DNA from: UBA9732 sp963599445
GTDB lineage: Bacteria; Spirochaetota; Spirochaetia; Sphaerochaetales; Sphaerochaetaceae
DNA: 46,219 bases
Direction of reading: 5' to 3'
NCBI GenBank assembly: GCA_963599445.1
Contig: CAVBWZ010000019.1
Coordinates: 1-46,219 of the forward strand
Shown here: in pieces, positions 42,196-46,219 of the stretch
How the letters are laid out: every line of letters starts with the position of its first letter
How positions within the stretch are numbered: the stretch's first letter is position 1
Position numbers and translations under genes: made by a program
Notes under the pieces: generated by a model
What the model was told of the DNA's origin: nothing
The model's database searches: none
What the model saw: the letters and a program-made list of their open reading frames with translations, nothing else

Positions 42196-42230
42196 TAGCG
42201 AGGGTATAATCGACAGGGTTGGAGGGGTTT

Positions 42231-42983
42231 ATGTCCATGAACGAAAGGCAGAACGAAATCATCAGACTTCTATCAGGCTCTGACTATGTCACAGTTGAAG
42301 AGTTTTCAAGAAGCCTAGGGGTTTCCAAGGTCACGATAAGATCGGACTTGAACATCCTTGAGCAGAAAGGCCTTCTCATGCGCACTCACGGCGGAGCCAT
42401 GATTCCGGACCGGCAGAACCCTTCACGAAGTATCTCCAAGACCATAAGCGAGTATGACGACGAGAAGGACCGCATTGCCAAGGCGGCGGCCCTCCTTGTA
42501 CCGGATGGTGGCACAATCCTTGTAGACAGCGGTTCCACGAGCCTTCATTTGTCAAAATACCTCCACGGCAGGAAGCTCACACTCGTGACGAATTCGCTTC
42601 TTCTCATCGATTCGTTCAGAAACGACGATTCCATGGACGTCGTGGCCTTGGGCGGAACCCTCAAGCGCAACGTCATGGGCATGGTTGGACCAATGGCCAT
42701 ATCCGATGTCGCACGGGTCTACGCAGACATTCTCTTCCTTGGCTGCACTGGCTACACCAACGCCGGCGTGTTCTCGTCCAACCTCCTCGAAGCCGAGCTC
42801 AAGCAGGCCATGACCAAGTCATCCGACAAGGTCTGCCTCATTGCGGACTCCAGCAAATACGGCACCAAAGCCATGGCCTTCATCTCATCCTGGGACGACA
42901 TAGATGTCTTCATAACCGATTCCATTGAGCCCTCCCTGCGCGAAAAGCTCGAAAGCCGAGGCGTAGAGGTCATAATAGCATAA
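42231..42983 (+). CDS. DeoR/GlpR-family transcriptional regulator
   Basis: I take the ATG at 42231 after GGAGGGG (42221-42227); the ATG at 42237 is also possible. The 250-residue protein has an N-terminal DeoR helix-turn-helix (YVTVEEFSRSLGVSKVTIRSDL, then MRTHGGAM) and a C-terminal sugar-phosphate sensor: ILVDSGSTSLHLSKYL, LGGTLKRN, and GCTGYTNAGVFSSNLLEAELKQAM. Members respond to phosphorylated sugars. It ends the tct-hydrolase-mutase cluster, 35 bases after the mutase, and most likely controls it through the inverted repeats before tctC. Confidence 0.88.
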   Translation: MSMNERQNEIIRLLSGSDYVTVEEFSRSLGVSKVTIRSDLNILEQKGLLMRTHGGAMIPDRQNPSRSISKTISEYDDEKDRIAKAAALLVPDGGTILVDSGSTSLHLSKYLHGRKLTLVTNSLLLIDSFRNDDSMDVVALGGTLKRNVMGMVGPMAISDVARVYADILFLGCTGYTNAGVFSSNLLEAELKQAMTKSSDKVCLIADSSKYGTKAMAFISSWDDIDVFITDSIEPSLREKLESRGVEVIIA

Positions 42984-42984
42984 G

Positions 42985-44349
42985 CTATTTCGTCATAGTT
43001 TGGTTTCCTACCTGTTCCTCGAAGATGAAAGGTGCCAGATAGAACGGGAAGAGATTTAGCTGTTGCTCCTTTCCAACGTCCTTTTGGCTTATCAGACAGG
43101 GCGTTGCGACGATGCTGGAATATTTCTTCGTGAAAGCATCGATTGATTCGTGTTTTCCCAATCCCGAGCTCTTTACTTCGACTGGTACTGTCTTTGCTCC
43201 TTTGGAAAAGATGAAATCCACTTCGTAGGCATGGGTGCTGTTGGGCTTTGGCCATGTCATATAGTAGAGTTCCAATCCACAGGATGTCATGATCTGTGCA
43301 ACGGAGTTTTCATATAGATATCCCAAATTGGCAGGAAGCTTGTCTGACAGCATTTTTGAGTAAAGAGACGATGCAGTTTCCTTCCCTGTTTTGAGCAGAA
43401 GTGTAACGAACAATCCGGTATCGGCAAGATACAGCTTGAATTTCTCCAAATCCTTTCCTTGTGAAATGGCAATCGTTGGATCCGTGCAGTTGAAGCACGG
43501 CAAAACAGTTCTTGAGTTTATCAGTTCAGAAAGGGATTCGTAGTGCCAGTTTCTTGCCTTCTTGTTCAAAGCAAGACTCATCGAGAACTGCTTTGAGCTA
43601 TTTGCAAGTTGGGATGGAATTGATTCGAAAAGCATTGAAACCTTTCCTGATGGGTCTATCTTGAAGAAATCCTCTTCGTAGAGGTCTATTATCCTTCGTT
43701 TTACGAAATCCACATCGTTGAAGTTCTTCTCCTCTATATAGGCTTCCACCGACTGAGGCATTCCCCCAACCGCCATATAGATCCTGAAATCCCTCATCAA
43801 GGCTCGATTCGTCTGCTGGCCTACAGGTTTTCCGCTTTTGAATATCTCCCTAAGTATAGGGTATGTATCCTTTCCTGTCGCCCATAGGAATTCCTCATAG
43901 TCCATAGGATATACCGGAATCTTGTATTCCTCGGAAGGAATCACTATGCCTTTCGTGTTCTTCTTTATTGAAAGGAGGGAACCTGTCTCTATGTAGTCGT
44001 ATCTACCATCCTTTACAAGATATTTTATCGCCTGTCTTACCTTTGGCTGCAACTGTATTTCATCGAATATTACAACGGACTCCCTTTCATGCAGACGGAC
44101 TCCAGTATAGGCTTGCAACCTAAGGAAGAACATCTCAATGTTTGATATATCCGCTATCATTGAAAGGACTTCATCTGTTGTATCTGCAAAGTCTATCTTT
44201 ATGTAGCTCTTGTATTCGTTCTTTGCAAATTCCTCGGCTATCGTGGTTTTTCCAACTCTTCTTGGACCTTCCAACAATGCAGCGTATGAGCCTGAAAACC
44301 GCTGTTTCCATTCCTTCAATTGAAGTGTCGCCTTTCTTTTGAAAATCAT
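42985..44349 (-). CDS. AAA_14/DUF4143 ATPase
   Basis: The 454-residue protein has an N-terminal AAA ATPase with Walker A GPRRVGKTT at 28-36 and Walker B VVIFDEIQ at 92-99, and a C-terminal DUF4143 domain with the nuclease-like YEVDFIF followed by VPVEVKSSGLGKH near residue 385-400. Proteins of this type are common in host-associated bacteria and of unknown role. The gene is convergent with the DeoR gene (one base apart), with no terminator between. Its leader holds three 33-bp tandem repeats, and the last supplies AAGGATGG before the ATG. Confidence 0.85.
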   Translation of the reverse strand: MIFKRKATLQLKEWKQRFSGSYAALLEGPRRVGKTTIAEEFAKNEYKSYIKIDFADTTDEVLSMIADISNIEMFFLRLQAYTGVRLHERESVVIFDEIQLQPKVRQAIKYLVKDGRYDYIETGSLLSIKKNTKGIVIPSEEYKIPVYPMDYEEFLWATGKDTYPILREIFKSGKPVGQQTNRALMRDFRIYMAVGGMPQSVEAYIEEKNFNDVDFVKRRIIDLYEEDFFKIDPSGKVSMLFESIPSQLANSSKQFSMSLALNKKARNWHYESLSELINSRTVLPCFNCTDPTIAISQGKDLEKFKLYLADTGLFVTLLLKTGKETASSLYSKMLSDKLPANLGYLYENSVAQIMTSCGLELYYMTWPKPNSTHAYEVDFIFSKGAKTVPVEVKSSGLGKHESIDAFTKKYSSIVATPCLISQKDVGKEQQLNLFPFYLAPFIFEEQVGNQTMTK

Positions 44350-44353
44350 ACAT

Positions 44354-44452
44354 GTCCATCCTTCAATATAATTTTATCGAAAAAGTGTCCATCCTTCAAT
44401 GAAATTTTGTCGAAAAACGGCCCATCCTTCAATGTTTTGCATGTGGAAAAAG
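44354..44452 (-). repeat. Three 33-bp tandem repeats in the leader of the DUF4143 ATPase gene
   Basis: Units start at 44354, 44387 and 44420. The shared core GTCCATCCTTCAAT (third unit GCCC...) is followed by AATTTT(A/G)TCGAAAAA in the first two; the third diverges. On the minus strand each unit contains ATTGAAGGATGG, so each carries a Shine-Dalgarno-like AAGGA. The 33-base period keeps the reading frame. Confidence 0.8.
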
Positions 44453-44466
44453 GAAGTGGAATAGGG

Positions 44467-44526
44467 CATACTATAGTGTATGTCTGCGGTAGTGGCTGTT
44501 TTTTGTTGCAAAGTTGCAACTGCAAC
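44467..44526 (+). promoter_or_regulatory. Inverted repeats before the amidase gene
   Basis: CATAC-TATAGT-GTATG (44467-44482) and GTTGCA-AC-TGCAAC (44513-44526) are perfect small palindromes in the leader. The second overlaps a TTTTTTGTTGCAA word like those before tctC. They may be operators. Confidence 0.4.
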
Positions 44527-44543
44527 GCCAGTAGGAGGGATTG

Positions 44544-45647
44544 ATGAACAATACAGTTAAGAAGACCTTGCGCTATGCTCTTTTGGCTCTGCTTTTGATA
44601 ATAATCGTGGCTGTTGTCACGTTCCTTTGCGTATACAGGACAAGGTTCAAGACCATGTCCACGATAGAGAAGCTGTCGAACTACGACGACTACAATCTCT
44701 ATCACATGGACGTGAAGTATGACTACAGTCTTCAGAAGATACTGGACAACGGAATCGTTGACAACCAAAGCTTCACGAATTCGATACTCAAGGAAGTCCT
44801 GCCTCTTCTGCCAATACACATGGAAGCCAAAAGCTTTGGTTGCACAGCCTTCACAATGAAGACTACAAACGGCAAGACTCTCATGGGGCGCAACTACGAC
44901 TTCAAGTTGGATACGTCTTCAATCCTCGTGTGCTGCGAACCAAAGGACGGCTACAAGTCAATGGCCTTCGCCGCCTTGGACAACCTTGGAATAAAGGATG
45001 CAACAAAGAGCCTTTCCACCAAGATGGTGTGTCTTGCAGCTCCGTTTGCTTGTCTTGATGGAATAAACGAGAAGGGCGTCTCAATTGCAATCCTAACGCT
45101 TGACAGCGAGCCTACCAACCAAGTGGGCATGGACGATGCAAAGCAGACGATTGGGACGTCCCTTGTCGTAAGGCTCGTGCTTGACTACGCTGCAACGACG
45201 CAGGAGGCTGTGGACCTCATAGCAAAGTACAACATGTTCGCAACCGCCGGTCGCGACTACCATTTCTATATAACCGATGCCTCTGGCGATGGCAGAGTGG
45301 TGGAGTTCGACTGCGACAGTCCAACAAGGCAGATGACCGTGACACCAACCCCAGCCGTTACCAACTTCTTCATCATGTACGGCGACAAGGTCCTTCCAAA
45401 CCAGAAGAACGAGCAGTACGGCCACGGCAAAGAGCGCTACGACAGCGTCATTGAAATCATGGCCAAGAACAAAGGCCACGAGACGACTGACACCGCATGG
45501 GAGGCGCTCATGGCCGCATCCCAGGAACCGAACCCTGAGGATGTCACAAGCAACACCCAGTGGTCCATCGTCTACAACAACACTGACCTCACCGTTACGA
45601 TAAGCCTTCGCAGGAAGTGGGACGACAAGTTCCTTGTGATGTTCTAG
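44544..45647 (+). CDS. Membrane-anchored Ntn-type amidase (choloylglycine hydrolase/C45-like)
   Basis: The ATG at 44544 follows AGGAGGG by a short spacer. The 367-residue protein has one N-terminal membrane segment (about 10-31), then a segment to residue 99 that would be a propeptide, then the likely nucleophile Cys100 in SFGCTAFTMKTTNG with GRNYDF at 115-120. This pattern (Cys, then about 15 residues, then GRNYDF/W) fits linear amide C-N hydrolases (bile-salt hydrolase, penicillin acylase V, C45 acyltransferase). GINEKGVSIAIL and the later TNFFIMYG fit too. Maturation by cutting before Cys100 is expected but not shown. It acts outside the membrane; the substrate is unknown. Confidence 0.75.
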   Translation: MNNTVKKTLRYALLALLLIIIVAVVTFLCVYRTRFKTMSTIEKLSNYDDYNLYHMDVKYDYSLQKILDNGIVDNQSFTNSILKEVLPLLPIHMEAKSFGCTAFTMKTTNGKTLMGRNYDFKLDTSSILVCCEPKDGYKSMAFAALDNLGIKDATKSLSTKMVCLAAPFACLDGINEKGVSIAILTLDSEPTNQVGMDDAKQTIGTSLVVRLVLDYAATTQEAVDLIAKYNMFATAGRDYHFYITDASGDGRVVEFDCDSPTRQMTVTPTPAVTNFFIMYGDKVLPNQKNEQYGHGKERYDSVIEIMAKNKGHETTDTAWEALMAASQEPNPEDVTSNTQWSIVYNNTDLTVTISLRRKWDDKFLVMF

Positions 45648-45673
45648 GGCATTGCAAAGAACCTAAACAAGAT

Positions 45674-45703
45674 AGAGGCTGTGGGTCATGTACCTCAGCC
45701 TCT
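45674..45703 (+). terminator. Terminator after the amidase gene
   Basis: AGAGGCTG (45674-45681) and CAGCCTCT (45696-45703) form an 8-bp stem enclosing a further GGGT/ACC pairing. It lies 26 bases after the stop. The T-run is weak. Confidence 0.65.
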
Positions 45704-46163
45704 ACTGTTATATGCATATCCAAAATGACATGAAAACCGCAGAAAACTACTTTTCTAGGCAAAGATATGCCCACAAATAGGAAAAATAAGGCTTCTTATG
45801 TCATCATAAGCGACCTTGTGGAGCAGAATCTGTATACAATTCGTGCGTCCTGAGTGAATAACTCTGTATAATGTGTCCATGATGCTTGGGAAACGGTTCC
45901 ATGAACCTCTAACATGTCCATGGTTTTACCAAAAGTGTTCTATGGACAAAACTGGATAATGCTTGTCTTTGAAAAAAAGTGCTTGAACCAAGTTTGTTAC
46001 TGTACCAAGTGGTGTAATTCAAAAGTGTGAGGTTCTGATGTTTTAACTTTTTACAAAAGTTGCATTTCTTTAAATTTCAACTTCATTGTGAAACATCTTA
46101 CATGAAGAATAAAACAAATAATTGATAATTTTTCAAATATGGATGTTTTAATTACATTTTTTA
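45704..46163. other. Long AT-rich intergenic stretch without a visible gene
   Basis: About 460 bases with many stops in all frames and a rising AT content. TATAAT-like words occur (for example near 45868), but no RNA gene, repeat of other window elements or insertion-sequence end is recognised. Confidence 0.5.
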
Positions 46164-46192
46164 TTGACTGTAAATTCAATTAATTCTATTGT
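46164..46192 (+). promoter_or_regulatory. Sigma-70 promoter of the gene starting at the window end
   Basis: TTGACT (46164-46169), 17-base spacer, TATTGT (46187-46192). It is followed by GGGAGG (46202-46207) and an ATG at 46214. Confidence 0.6.
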
Positions 46193-46213
46193 TTGCTTGT
46201 TGGGAGGTCTGAT

Positions 46214-46219
46214 ATGGAC
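46214..46219 (+). CDS. Start of a truncated gene
   Basis: ATG-GAC at the very end of the window follows GGGAGG by six bases and the promoter at 46164-46192. Only two codons (M-D) are present, so nothing can be said of the product. Confidence 0.5.

Noticed and set aside
44354..44452. CRISPR array
   Set aside because: The 33-bp units are contiguous, without unique spacers, and no cas genes are present.

Overview
The window most probably comes from a spirochaete (Treponema/Sphaerochaeta-like, likely host-associated). The clues are binding proteins whose signal peptides end in AGGAGE-like residues, a bacterial hexokinase, an archaeal-type UMP kinase, and a C-terminal DUF1566/Lcl lectin-like domain with the wording common in treponemes. 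This assignment is inference; no rRNA or tRNA gene is present to test it. GC is moderate, with AT-rich stretches at about 5.3-6.6 kb and 45.7-46.2 kb.

Layout. (1) 1-9.0 kb, accessory module: a very large modular surface lipoprotein whose signal peptide and body are separated by a 9-G tract that puts them out of frame (a likely phase-variation switch), followed by a DUF262 + HNH nuclease of the GmrSD type. Two copies of a hairpin-bearing intergenic repeat flank the pair. (2) 9.0-17.0 kb (minus): a tightly overlapping operon for a BMP-type nucleoside/purine ABC importer and a xanthine-dehydrogenase-like molybdenum hydroxylase carrying four extra [4Fe-4S] motifs. (3) 17.2-26.1 kb: assorted genes: a two-lobed retropepsin-like protease, exonuclease I, an exported protein, hexokinase, a patatin-like lipase with a small partner, a radical-SAM protein, UMP kinase and a PD-(D/E)XK-like protein. 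(4) 26.2-33 kb: a FecBCD-type ABC importer headed by a ModE-like regulator and containing a methyltransferase, divergent from yqeC and an xdhC-yqeB fusion. (5) 33-36.1 kb: pdxR divergent from pdxST (vitamin B6). (6) 36.2-43 kb: a tripartite tricarboxylate-type transporter (tctCBA) followed by a metallo-beta-lactamase-fold hydrolase, a phosphohexomutase and a DeoR regulator. (7) 43-46.2 kb: a DUF4143 ATPase with 33-bp tandem repeats in its leader, a membrane-anchored Ntn-type amidase, and the first codons of another gene.

How they work together. Regions 2 and 4 read as one physiological system: purine import, oxidation by a probably selenium-dependent Mo hydroxylase with ferredoxin-like electron exit, molybdate import by a Fec-type transporter under a ModE-like regulator, and cofactor maturation by XdhC-YqeB and YqeC. 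Region 6 looks like an uncharacterised uptake and catabolic unit. Region 1 looks like a surface-variation plus defence unit. Several short-period tandem repeats (9, 12 and 33 bp) lie in leaders or low-complexity linkers and are a recurring oddity of this genome.
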